A stretch of 5,159 nt of DNA from Lentisphaeria bacterium. Its GTDB lineage: Bacteria; Verrucomicrobiota; Lentisphaeria; Oligosphaerales; Oligosphaeraceae. Below are positions 1 to 5,159 of the stretch, in pieces. Both the position numbers and the translations under genes were made by a program. Location: the NCBI GenBank assembly GCA_024405235.1, contig JAKSPA010000151.1, forward strand, positions 1-5,159, given 5' to 3'. The notes below the pieces were generated by a model. It made no database searches. It was not told where the DNA came from and saw nothing but the letters and a program-made list of their open reading frames with translations. The first letter of the stretch is position 1. The number at the start of each line of letters is the position of its first letter.

Positions 1-224
1 GCGAAGCCTGCGGCTTTGCCTGCTGATGATTCCAGAGCCTTGCGAAGCAAGGCGAGTGAAGGGTAACCGCAGGTTGAGCGAAGCGAAGCCTGCGGCTTTG
101 CCTGCCGATGATTCCAGAGCCTTGCGGAGCAAGGCGAGTGAAGCATAACCGCAGGTTGAGCGAAGCGAAGCCTGCGGCTTTGCCTGCTGATGATTCCAGA
201 GCCTTGCGAAGCAAGGCGAATGAA
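1..224. repeat. 82-bp tandem repeat array, 2.7 copies, hairpin-rich
   Basis: Units start at 1, 83 and 165 with an exact 82-base period; the third stops matching after 224. Copy 2 differs from copy 1 at four positions and partial copy 3 at one of 60. Each full unit contains, in unit coordinates, hairpin AAGCC-TGC-GGCTT (4-16), perfect 7-bp hairpin GCCTTGC-GAA-GCAAGGC (37-53) and AACC-GCA-GGTT (65-75). The first and third can instead pair with each other (5-13 with 67-75, nine pairs including one G-T) and enclose the middle one. All five differences lie in loops or linkers. The period is not a multiple of three and there are no unique spacers, so it is neither a protein repeat nor a CRISPR. It resembles REP/BIME-type extragenic palindromic elements in style; the family is not recognised. 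The array begins at base 1, so it probably continues to the left. Confidence 0.93.
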
Positions 225-270
225 TCTTCGGAAGCTGCAACACATTTTTAGGACAGAGCCTTGTTTTTTC

Positions 271-308
271 GCCAAATTGACATCGTAAAATCAAATCACT
301 GATTTGGC
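271..308. repeat. Two mutually exclusive inverted repeats
   Basis: GCCAAAT (271-277) is complementary to ATTTGGC (302-308), giving a 7-bp stem with a 24-base loop. Inside the same stretch CAAATC (292-297) pairs with GATTTG (301-306) over a 3-base ACT loop. Both pairings use bases 302-306, so only one can form at a time. No function is assigned. Confidence 0.55.
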
Positions 309-355
309 ACAAAATCGCCTCTGCGGGACGTCAAAAATGGAGCCCCAAAATGCTA

Positions 356-395
356 ACATCGCGTAAAACGGCCCTGCGGGGCCCGTACGCGATGT
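356..395. repeat. Strong 40-base hairpin with UNCG-type loop
   Basis: ACATCGCGTA (356-365) is the perfect reverse complement of TACGCGATGT (386-395). Inside it, CGGCCC (369-374) pairs with GGG (379-381) and CCG (383-385) around one bulged C (382), closing on the loop TGCG (375-378). Read as plus-strand RNA the cap is C(UGCG)G, a UNCG-class tetraloop, which hints at a structured plus-strand transcript. No T-run follows on the plus strand; on the minus strand only TTTT several bases beyond the stem. It is therefore not a textbook terminator, and could equally be an extragenic palindromic element. Confidence 0.75.
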
Positions 396-409
396 CACCC
401 CCTATTTGC

Positions 410-421
410 GTATATATATAC
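410..421. repeat. GTATATATATAC palindrome
   Basis: A perfect 12-base palindrome made of five TA dinucleotides with flanking G and C. It is an easily melted spot about 15 bases from the 40-base hairpin. It could be part of an AT-rich promoter or simply a short TA tract. Confidence 0.7.
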
Positions 422-541
422 CTTGATGCAAAAGAAGGCCCGTAGAACGCGTTTCTGTGCGTTTATGTATTTTGGAAAGCTATATTCCACATGAGGGCGG
501 TTAACTGTCCTGCGAAATTCCGGTTCTCGTAGTGACCCTCT

Positions 542-577
542 TGTCCTTTAGGTCATTTCTGTCCTTTGTGTCATTCT
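542..577. repeat. Imperfect 18-bp tandem duplication
   Basis: TGTCCTTTAGGTCATTTC (542-559) is followed directly by TGTCCTTTGTGTCATTCT (560-577), matching at 14 of 18 positions. The core reads TGTCCTTT-N2-GTCATT in both halves. It lies in non-coding DNA about 200 bases past the end of the esterase gene. Role unknown; paired direct repeats of this kind can be protein-binding sites or slippage products. Confidence 0.6.
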
Positions 578-720
578 AATGCCTAACTTCTTGGGAAACA
601 TAGCATTTTGGAAAGCATTTGATGCCACAGACGCCGCAGACATCTGGTCGAAGCATGCCACTTTACGGCGCCTGCCAGTTTCTGTCATGGAATAAGGAAA
701 ATGTCATATTCGCAGAGACG

Positions 721-735
721 CATGCCAATTGCATG
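721..735. repeat. Inverted repeat CATGC-CAATT-GCATG
   Basis: A 5-bp stem with a 5-base loop lies 39 bases beyond the esterase stop codon on its downstream side. It is the closest hairpin to the end of the gene cluster, but the stem is short and no T-run follows on the minus strand, so calling it a terminator is not justified. Confidence 0.4.
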
Positions 736-774
736 AAGCATATAAGGCGTGGTTGCCGTCCAAACGTCAATACG

Positions 775-1968
775 CTACTCCCATCCGAAGCCGCAGGTGC
801 TGACGAGAGCCCCTCTTGCATCGTGAATGCAAAGGTAGGCCGCTCTGGCCGCGGCAGGTATGGTTGCGCGGGCTGTCGTCTCCGTCAATTCGGCGTCATC
901 CTCCTGCCATTTGCGATCGGTGTTTGGTACTGTGCTGTCGTCTGCGGTCCAGACAATCGTGGCTTTTTCCACTGGCGCGAAAGCGCGATAATCCGCAGAC
1001 AGCATTCCATTGGCACAGGATTCAGACAGAATTTCAGGCAGTGCAGGAGTGTTTTTGCAATATGCGTCGATGGTGATTTCCACTTCCTTCGGCCGTCCGC
1101 TTTCATGGCTGTGATAAAGATCCTTGCGGCAGGAACGCTGCGAATGCATCGGCAGCATTGACGAGCGCAACCACTGAGGCCAGAAGTAGGCATGGTCTTT
1201 TGGACTGTTCACAAACATGATTGCGCATGTGACGGAATTCAGGAACATGCATGGGTCGAACAAATCCAGCCAACGGCGTGGCGCATTCTTGACGGTCTCG
1301 GGGGATTCGCCGAGATAACCGCAGCCGTAGACTGGCACCGCGACCTTGAAACGCTTGTCGACAGCGCTTGTGATATTCGTCAGGAAACCGCCCCATGAAA
1401 TGCCTGTGATGCCAATATGTTCAGCATCCACGCCTGGCAGCGATCGCAGGTAGGAATGGGATTTTATGACCGTGGCTACTGCGTAGGCGACCCAGTTGTC
1501 CATCGGCGTGTCGGCATCCGTTTCAAGATTCATCTCAACGTCACCCGCACCATCGAGCTTGACGCGGCAATTTGTGCCTTCAAAGGGCGTGATGGGCCTA
1601 TGACAGACCGTATCCATGGCTATGACCGCATAGCCGCGATTGTACCATTCGCCTGCCCATCGAGAAAATGCGGTTCCACCGCCGCCATGCACAAGGACAA
1701 TGCCCGGAACGGCTTTGCCGTCTGGGGAAGAAGGAACGCCGACCCACGCGAAGAAGCGCGTGGCCTTCCCATTGTGTGGAAGGCCTTCCAGATAGACTGG
1801 CTGAATGCCCTCTGGAATCTCGAAATCAAAAGAGATGTCTGTGGCAGGCATAACTGTGGGAATTTTGAACAATGCCTCTTCATCCCAAAGTTTCGGATAA
1901 TCGCCGCCTCTGGCTGGTTGCTGTGCCGGCACAGGCGAAAGGGGGAAGTTGTTTACGTTGTATTCCAT
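775..1968 (-). CDS. Alpha/beta hydrolase, acetyl-xylan-esterase-like
   Basis: A 397-residue serine hydrolase with an alpha/beta fold. The likely oxyanion-hole loop is HGGGG (residues 94-98), the nucleophile is Ser191 in GISWGG (189-194), the probable acid is Asp258 in NSPKDHAYFWP, and the best catalytic His is His288 in the HSHESGRP segment, which precedes a family-like PKEV stretch. Residues from about 315 to 397 form a beta-rich tail ending in a D-x-RG-x-x-VST pattern, as seen in large carbohydrate esterases and PhoPQ-activated-type proteins. There is no signal peptide or membrane segment, so it is probably cytoplasmic. It is the last gene of the leftward cluster, 93 bases after the GH2 gene. 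The likely job is deacylation of an acetylated sugar or oligosaccharide released upstream; the substrate is inferred only from its neighbours. A dipeptidyl-peptidase-like (S9) activity is a less likely alternative. Fold and catalytic serine are secure, specificity is not. Confidence 0.88.
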   Translation of the reverse strand: MEYNVNNFPLSPVPAQQPARGGDYPKLWDEEALFKIPTVMPATDISFDFEIPEGIQPVYLEGLPHNGKATRFFAWVGVPSSPDGKAVPGIVLVHGGGGTAFSRWAGEWYNRGYAVIAMDTVCHRPITPFEGTNCRVKLDGAGDVEMNLETDADTPMDNWVAYAVATVIKSHSYLRSLPGVDAEHIGITGISWGGFLTNITSAVDKRFKVAVPVYGCGYLGESPETVKNAPRRWLDLFDPCMFLNSVTCAIMFVNSPKDHAYFWPQWLRSSMLPMHSQRSCRKDLYHSHESGRPKEVEITIDAYCKNTPALPEILSESCANGMLSADYRAFAPVEKATIVWTADDSTVPNTDRKWQEDDAELTETTARATIPAAARAAYLCIHDARGALVSTCGFGWE

Positions 1969-1976
1969 TGTAATAA

Positions 1977-1981
1977 CACCT
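1977..1981 (-). promoter_or_regulatory. Ribosome binding site of the esterase gene
   Basis: AGGTG on the minus strand lies 8 bases before the ATG at 1968-1966. This supports that start over internal methionines. Confidence 0.7.
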
Positions 1982-1993
1982 ATGAGAGTCTGC

Positions 1994-2006
1994 GCATTTT
2001 GAATGC
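1994..2006. repeat. Inverted repeat GCATT-TTG-AATGC in GH2-esterase gap
   Basis: A perfect 5-bp inverted repeat with a 3-base centre, 25 bases ahead of the esterase start. It is operator-like in size, and its left half GCATTTTG recurs at 603-610 in the downstream non-coding region. It could also be chance; no repressor is visible. Confidence 0.35.
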
Positions 2007-2061
2007 TTCATCTGCTTTTAATATAGCGTCATTTTATTCCACGATCAAGACAAAAACAACT

Positions 2062-3843
2062 TCAGAGTTCGCTCCATCCAGGCCTGTATGTGAACCCACC
2101 GCGGATTTTTTCTTCGTCGAATTTCGGTGTGCGGTCGTAATTGTATATGCCGTTCTGTTCCTGCTCGATGTCTGTCAGCTGGGTGTAGCAGTAGCCGCAG
2201 ACCTTGGGATTGTCCACAAGACATTTTGTCAGGACGACGATGCGCTCCTCGGCCTGTTCCTTCGTCAGCGATTCCGCATTGTATCCCCAGGTGTTTTCCG
2301 CATACGGGCGGCGATCAGCCGGTATGAAGCTGATCCCGCCATACTCGTCGACAACGTATGGCTGCCCTGTATAGGCGCAGGCTTCGACTGCCTTGTCCTT
2401 CATCCAGACAGGGGCGTCGTTGCGCTTCCCGCAGACAGCCTCTTTCAGCGTTTCCACCGTCTGGTCATAGCAATGGACGGTCCACACATCCGTCTTTGCA
2501 TGGACATAGCCGGATGACTCATTCACCGGGCGTGTGCAGTCAAGCTGTCTTGTAAGCTTGTAGATGTCCACCAGAAAACGACGATGTTCAAAGAGATCCA
2601 GATAGCAGCATGTCTCGTTGAGGGGCGTCCAGGTGATGATGGAGGGATGGTTGAAATCACGGCACACGATGTCCGACCATTCCGTCAACATGTTGCGCAG
2701 CGCATAGTCGTATTCCGGAGTGCCAGTCCCCAGTTCCGTCCAGAAGCCAATGCCCCAGCTGGGGAATTCCCCCCATGTCAGGTAGCCGAGCTTGTCGGCC
2801 CAATAGTGGAAACGCTCGTCAAAGATCTTCTGATGCAGACGTGCGCCATTGAAGCCAGCCTTCTTGGAAAGTTGGATGTCATTGCGCCGAGCATCGTCGG
2901 TGGGAGCAGTCCAGATTCCGTCTTCGTAGAATCCCTGGTCCAAGACAAGTCGCAGGAAAATCGGCTTGTTGTTCAGGTAATACCTCCCGTTTTCAAGATG
3001 GATTTTCCGCAGCCCCGCGTATGTCCTGACTTCGTCTATGACTTTTCCGTTCTTGTCCGTCACTGTCAGCCTGATGTCATAGAGAAATGGATTCGCGGTG
3101 TCCCAAGCCTTCGGGTCATCCAGTTTCACAACAACGACATTGCCGTTTCCAACGCGGCAGGCTCCAGCAGCGACCTTCTTGTCTCCATCGAATACTTCCG
3201 CATGGAATTCCAGACCGCTCTGGACGGAATGGAACTCCGGCATGAAAGCAAAAGAACCGTCGACAAAATTCGGAATGATACGGCAATTCGCCAATCCATG
3301 AGGGGAAACGGCTTCCATCCAGACGGTCTGCCAGATGCCGGTGGTGCGGGTATAGCTGCAACCGCGAGACTTCAGCCATGGGGCCTGCTTGCCCAGCGGC
3401 TGTTTGCCGCTGCGGACATCGCTGTGCGCCATGACAACCAGGTCGTATGCCTTGCCCGGTTCGGCTTTGCCAGTCAGGTCGATGGCAAAAGGAGAACTGC
3501 CGCCCACATGGCGGAAGAGCTCCTCGCCGTTCAGGAAGACGACGCAGTCGTGATAGACCCCGCCGAAATGCAGGATGACATTTTTGCCTGCGTAATCCGT
3601 TGGGAGCTCCAGTTTCCTGTGGTACCATATCTGCTCAATGAACTCCGTATGACACACGCCGGAGAGTTTGCTTTCCGGGCAGAAGGGAACGATGATCTTG
3701 TTCGCAAAACCATGGGACTTGCTCAATCCTTTCGCATCGCCGCACTTGGCGAAATCAAATTCATACGTCCATTCGCCATTGAGGTTGATCCATTGGGAAC
3801 GCTGGAACTGCGGACGAGGGTATTCGTTGCGGGGCAATGACAT
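2062..3843 (-). CDS. Glycoside hydrolase family 2 enzyme
   Basis: A 593-residue GH2 retaining beta-glycosidase (beta-galactosidase, beta-glucuronidase or beta-mannosidase type). Order of domains: N-terminal sugar-binding jelly roll (about 10-180, with GKQ at 151-153 and YTRTTGIWQTVWME at 164-177), Ig-like sandwich (about 180-280) and TIM barrel (about 285-593). The acid/base is Glu410 in NHPSIITWTPLNE and the nucleophile is Glu500 in VVDEYGG; Arg335 and His337 in ARLHQK match the usual active-site strand. The end carries the QNGIYNYDRTPKF pattern common in this subgroup. The protein stops after the barrel, with none of the extra C-terminal domains of LacZ. No signal peptide, so cytoplasmic. 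ATG at 3843 is chosen because GGAG sits 7 bases before it; an upstream TTG at 3876 would add 11 unconvincing residues. It lies 85 bases after the aldolase gene, suggesting joint use of an imported oligosaccharide. The family is certain; the sugar removed cannot be told from sequence by eye. Confidence 0.95.
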   Translation of the reverse strand: MSLPRNEYPRPQFQRSQWINLNGEWTYEFDFAKCGDAKGLSKSHGFANKIIVPFCPESKLSGVCHTEFIEQIWYHRKLELPTDYAGKNVILHFGGVYHDCVVFLNGEELFRHVGGSSPFAIDLTGKAEPGKAYDLVVMAHSDVRSGKQPLGKQAPWLKSRGCSYTRTTGIWQTVWMEAVSPHGLANCRIIPNFVDGSFAFMPEFHSVQSGLEFHAEVFDGDKKVAAGACRVGNGNVVVVKLDDPKAWDTANPFLYDIRLTVTDKNGKVIDEVRTYAGLRKIHLENGRYYLNNKPIFLRLVLDQGFYEDGIWTAPTDDARRNDIQLSKKAGFNGARLHQKIFDERFHYWADKLGYLTWGEFPSWGIGFWTELGTGTPEYDYALRNMLTEWSDIVCRDFNHPSIITWTPLNETCCYLDLFEHRRFLVDIYKLTRQLDCTRPVNESSGYVHAKTDVWTVHCYDQTVETLKEAVCGKRNDAPVWMKDKAVEACAYTGQPYVVDEYGGISFIPADRRPYAENTWGYNAESLTKEQAEERIVVLTKCLVDNPKVCGYCYTQLTDIEQEQNGIYNYDRTPKFDEEKIRGGFTYRPGWSEL

Positions 3844-3850
3844 TTTGTGA

Positions 3851-3854
3851 CTCC
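3851..3854 (-). promoter_or_regulatory. Ribosome binding site deciding the GH2 start
   Basis: GGAG on the minus strand, 7 bases before ATG at 3843-3841. It excludes the in-frame TTG at 3876, which has only a T-rich leader before it. Confidence 0.75.
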
Positions 3855-3874
3855 GGAAATGCGTCGAAAAAAAC

Positions 3875-3891
3875 AAAAAGAATTTGCGTTA
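3875..3891 (-). promoter_or_regulatory. Leader motif shared with the aldolase gene, copy 2
   Basis: On the plus strand this reads AAAAA-GAATTT-GCGTTA. The same three blocks in the same order occur upstream of the aldolase start at 4862-4882, there separated by 1 and 3 extra bases. On the coding strand it is TAACGC, AAATTC and a T-run, ending 31 bases before the ATG. It could be a promoter element, a regulator site or an AU-rich translation enhancer; the match could also be chance in AT-rich leaders. Confidence 0.35.
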
Positions 3892-3928
3892 ATTTAGACG
3901 TGAGTTCAAGTTATTTCTATCGTTACCG

Positions 3929-4837
3929 CTATTTGAAGAACGGAAAACCGGCCTCTATCAGCGCGTTTTTGAAAGCATCGGACTTTTCAATGGGGAAGCG
4001 CTTAAGTGGCTTGGCAGTCCAGAGCATGTCATATCCTTGAAGCCTGAGGACTTCCTTGACTGGCGAGATAATGGATTTGTCGCTCCAGGCAAGCAGCACT
4101 TCTATGACGCGATTGATGGAAGTCTGCAACTCCCTTGCGCCTTCCATATCACCTGACTTGAACTTGTCGTACAACTCCACGAACCACTTGGGCATGATGT
4201 TATAGGTTGAACCGATGCCGGCATCCGCCCCCATGGACAGTCCGCAGAGCAACGATTCGTCTGGTCCGTTGATGATGTTGATGTCACCGCCATTGAGCTG
4301 TTTGAGACGCCACATCTCGTAGTAATTCGCCCGCGTGTCTTTGACGCCAATTACATTAGTTGTCTCTGTCAGAAGCCGTCCCATGATTTCCTGGATGTTG
4401 CCACCTGTGCCAATCAAATTTGCATAAATGATGATGGGAAGATCTGTCATATTGGCCAGTTCCTTGTAATAGGAGACAATCTCTTCCGTGGAACAGGGGA
4501 AATAGATGGACGGCAGAATGGAGGATATCGCGTCAGCGCCGATGCTCGTGGCATGGCGCGTCAACTCCAATGCGTCCTCCACATTGATTGCGCCTGTGTG
4601 GACGATGACTTTGCCGCGCCCCCGACAAGCTTCCACCGCAGCCTGGGCGATAGTCTTTCGTTGTTCATTGTGGAGCAAGACGCCTTCGCCTGTGGCGCCT
4701 GCAACGTAAAAACCTTTTACTCCTTGCGCGAGTTGGTCTTGCATCAATTGCTTGGCAACAACGGAGTTGACCGCGCCGTTTTCGGTCAGAGGCGTGGGCA
4801 AAGCAGGGAAAATGCCTGAGAACTTGATTTTTGACAT
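3929..4837 (-). CDS. nanA: N-acetylneuraminate lyase-like aldolase (DapA/NanA family)
   Basis: A 302-residue class I aldolase of the DHDPS/NAL superfamily, close to the 297 residues of E. coli NanA. It should form a Schiff base with pyruvate through Lys166 (GVKDT) and use Tyr138 (IYAN) for proton transfer. The lyase-type substrate motif NGPDE (190-194) and the stretch GADAGIGSTYNIM, nearly the E. coli NanA sequence, favour sialic acid cleavage to N-acetylmannosamine and pyruvate over DapA function. The loop reads GATGEG (47-52), so the serine of the E. coli GSTGE loop is Ala48 here. ATG at 4837 is chosen because AAGGA lies 9 bases upstream; an in-frame GTG at 4876 would add 13 non-homologous-looking residues. 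No signal peptide, so cytoplasmic. It sits between an unrecognised gene and the GH2 gene on one strand. The alternative is another 2-keto-3-deoxy sugar acid aldolase; nanE, nanK and a transporter are not seen in the window. Confidence 0.87.
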   Translation of the reverse strand: MSKIKFSGIFPALPTPLTENGAVNSVVAKQLMQDQLAQGVKGFYVAGATGEGVLLHNEQRKTIAQAAVEACRGRGKVIVHTGAINVEDALELTRHATSIGADAISSILPSIYFPCSTEEIVSYYKELANMTDLPIIIYANLIGTGGNIQEIMGRLLTETTNVIGVKDTRANYYEMWRLKQLNGGDINIINGPDESLLCGLSMGADAGIGSTYNIMPKWFVELYDKFKSGDMEGARELQTSINRVIEVLLAWSDKSIISPVKEVLRLQGYDMLWTAKPLKRFPIEKSDAFKNALIEAGFPFFK

Positions 4838-4846
4838 CTGTTTATT

Positions 4847-4851
4847 TCCTT
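4847..4851 (-). promoter_or_regulatory. Ribosome binding site deciding the aldolase start
   Basis: AAGGA on the minus strand, 9 bases before ATG at 4837-4835. It lies downstream of the alternative GTG at 4876 and so argues against it. Confidence 0.75.
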
Positions 4852-4861
4852 GAAAGAAAGA

Positions 4862-4882
4862 AAAAACGAATTTCACGCGTTA
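4862..4882 (-). promoter_or_regulatory. Leader motif shared with the GH2 gene, copy 1
   Basis: On the plus strand: AAAAA (4862-4866), GAATTT (4868-4873), GCGTTA (4877-4882), matching the three blocks at 3875-3891 upstream of the GH2 start. It ends 24 bases before the aldolase ATG. A purine-rich run of GAAAG repeats (4852-4861, plus strand) continues it toward the gene. Function unknown. Confidence 0.35.
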
Positions 4883-4928
4883 TGCCTAGCAAAGGAAAGC
4901 ATGTTATGTTGTTCGTGCTGAAAAAGTT

Positions 4929-5159
4929 TTATGGCAAATCAGGAATGTAGCTGATCTCCCATTCCTGTTTTTCACCAGGGCGGAGCTTGATTCTCAGGAA
5001 ACTTTCAGGGGTCACGGCCCGATTGTTATACCATTGAAAAGCGCTTTCAGGCGCAAATCCGCATCGTATCAGCAATGCTGTTTTTGAAGGCAGATAGGTG
5101 ACCTTGAACCAGTTGTCGTCGGCATCAACTGCGTCGATGACCAAATCGCCCCACGTGCC
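4929..5159 (-). CDS. C-terminal part of an unrecognised protein (5' end outside window)
   Basis: The reading frame is open from the right edge to a TAA stop and gives 76 residues; the TTG at 5144 is not a credible start because the frame continues upstream as GTWGD. The fragment alternates hydrophobic and polar residues (WFKVTYL, ALLIRCGF, FLRIKL, WEISY) with turn-rich loops, which suggests a beta-sandwich, and ends in an LRPGEKQEWEISY strand pattern of the kind seen at the ends of sugar-mutarotase-like or carbohydrate-active beta folds. That resemblance is weak and no name is justified. It lies 91 bases before the aldolase gene on the same strand and is likely the preceding member of the cluster. 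Confidence 0.7.
   Translation of the reverse strand, partial: GTWGDLVIDAVDADDNWFKVTYLPSKTALLIRCGFAPESAFQWYNNRAVTPESFLRIKLRPGEKQEWEISYIPDLP

Larger units (their letters stand above)
225..774. other. Non-coding region between repeat array and esterase gene
   Basis: I find no gene with a convincing start and protein-like composition on either strand in these 550 bases. An open frame that starts at 619 on the plus strand runs antisense into the esterase gene and looks like a shadow. The stretch holds several hairpins (271-308, 356-395, 721-735), a TA-palindrome (410-421), an imperfect 18-bp tandem duplication (542-577) and a 12-bp motif seen at 469 and 605. No hairpin is followed by a clear T-run on the minus strand, so the 3' end of the leftward transcript is not identified. 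A small RNA or a promoter for a gene beyond the left edge could be here, but nothing seen proves it. Confidence 0.7.

Noticed and set aside
1..224. CRISPR array
   Set aside because: The units are directly adjacent copies of 82 bases without unique spacers, and no cas gene is visible.
356..395. Rho-independent terminator for the esterase transcript
   Set aside because: It is about 380 bases past the stop codon and lacks a T-run immediately after the stem on the minus strand.
619..1161. Plus-strand open frame beginning in the non-coding region
   Set aside because: Most of it is antisense to the esterase, there is no good ribosome binding site, and its composition is not protein-like.
1417..2517. 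A 366-codon plus-strand open frame spanning the GH2-esterase gap
   Set aside because: It overlaps two well-supported minus-strand genes, and its translation is unlike any known fold and rich in Cys, Arg and His.
2584..3840. A 418-codon open frame on the plus strand opposite the GH2 gene
   Set aside because: It is exactly antisense to a gene with clear catalytic motifs, has no recognisable domain, and is the kind of shadow that codon bias produces.
3844..3876. TTG-initiated 11-residue extension of the GH2 enzyme
   Set aside because: The ATG at 3843 has a well-spaced GGAG, and the extension would be coded by that ribosome binding site and a T-rich leader.
4838..4876. GTG-initiated 13-residue extension of the aldolase, possibly a signal peptide (KFVFSFF)
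   Set aside because: It is too short, lacks a cleavage site, overlaps the AAGGA site of the ATG at 4837, and the family is cytoplasmic.
1..5159. tRNA or rRNA genes, insertion sequences
   Set aside because: No cloverleaf, CCA-ended or rRNA-like sequence and no transposase or terminal inverted repeats were seen.

Overview
The window reads as part of a bacterial chromosome of about 50% GC. It holds a leftward (minus-strand) carbohydrate-catabolism gene cluster followed by about 770 bases with no supported gene, rich in repeats and hairpins. No gene here identifies the organism. The cytoplasmic GH2 enzyme, N-acetylneuraminate-lyase-like aldolase and large carbohydrate-esterase-like hydrolase, with wide intergenic gaps and intergenic palindromes, would fit a glycan-degrading gut or host-associated bacterium. 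A member of the Lentisphaerota/Verrucomicrobiota group is one possibility, but that is a guess.

Layout in transcription order, right to left: (1) 5159-4929, the last 76 codons of a gene that enters from the right edge, product not recognised; (2) 4837-3929, a 302-residue N-acetylneuraminate lyase-like member of the DapA/NanA aldolase family with all main catalytic residues except one substitution; (3) 3843-2062, a 593-residue glycoside hydrolase family 2 enzyme with both catalytic glutamates; (4) 1968-775, a 397-residue alpha/beta hydrolase resembling acetyl-xylan-type esterases, with a C-terminal beta-rich extension. All share one strand, with gaps of 91, 85 and 93 bases, and genes 2-4 each have a Shine-Dalgarno sequence that decides the start. 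No internal promoter or terminator is evident, so one transcript is plausible.

How they might work together (inference): the GH2 enzyme removes a beta-linked sugar from an imported oligosaccharide, the esterase removes acyl groups, and the aldolase splits a sialic acid or similar 2-keto sugar acid into pyruvate and an aminosugar or aldose. None of the three proteins has a visible signal peptide, so this would happen in the cytoplasm. Transporter, kinase, epimerase and regulator genes are not in the window.

Bases 1-774 hold no supported gene. At the left edge are 2.7 copies of an 82-bp tandem unit packed with hairpins, in which every copy-to-copy difference falls outside the paired arms. Beyond it lie a pair of mutually exclusive hairpins, a strong 40-base hairpin with a UNCG-type loop, a TA palindrome, an 18-bp imperfect tandem duplication and a 12-bp motif present twice. 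This region, and a shared motif upstream of the aldolase and GH2 genes, are the least explained parts of the window.
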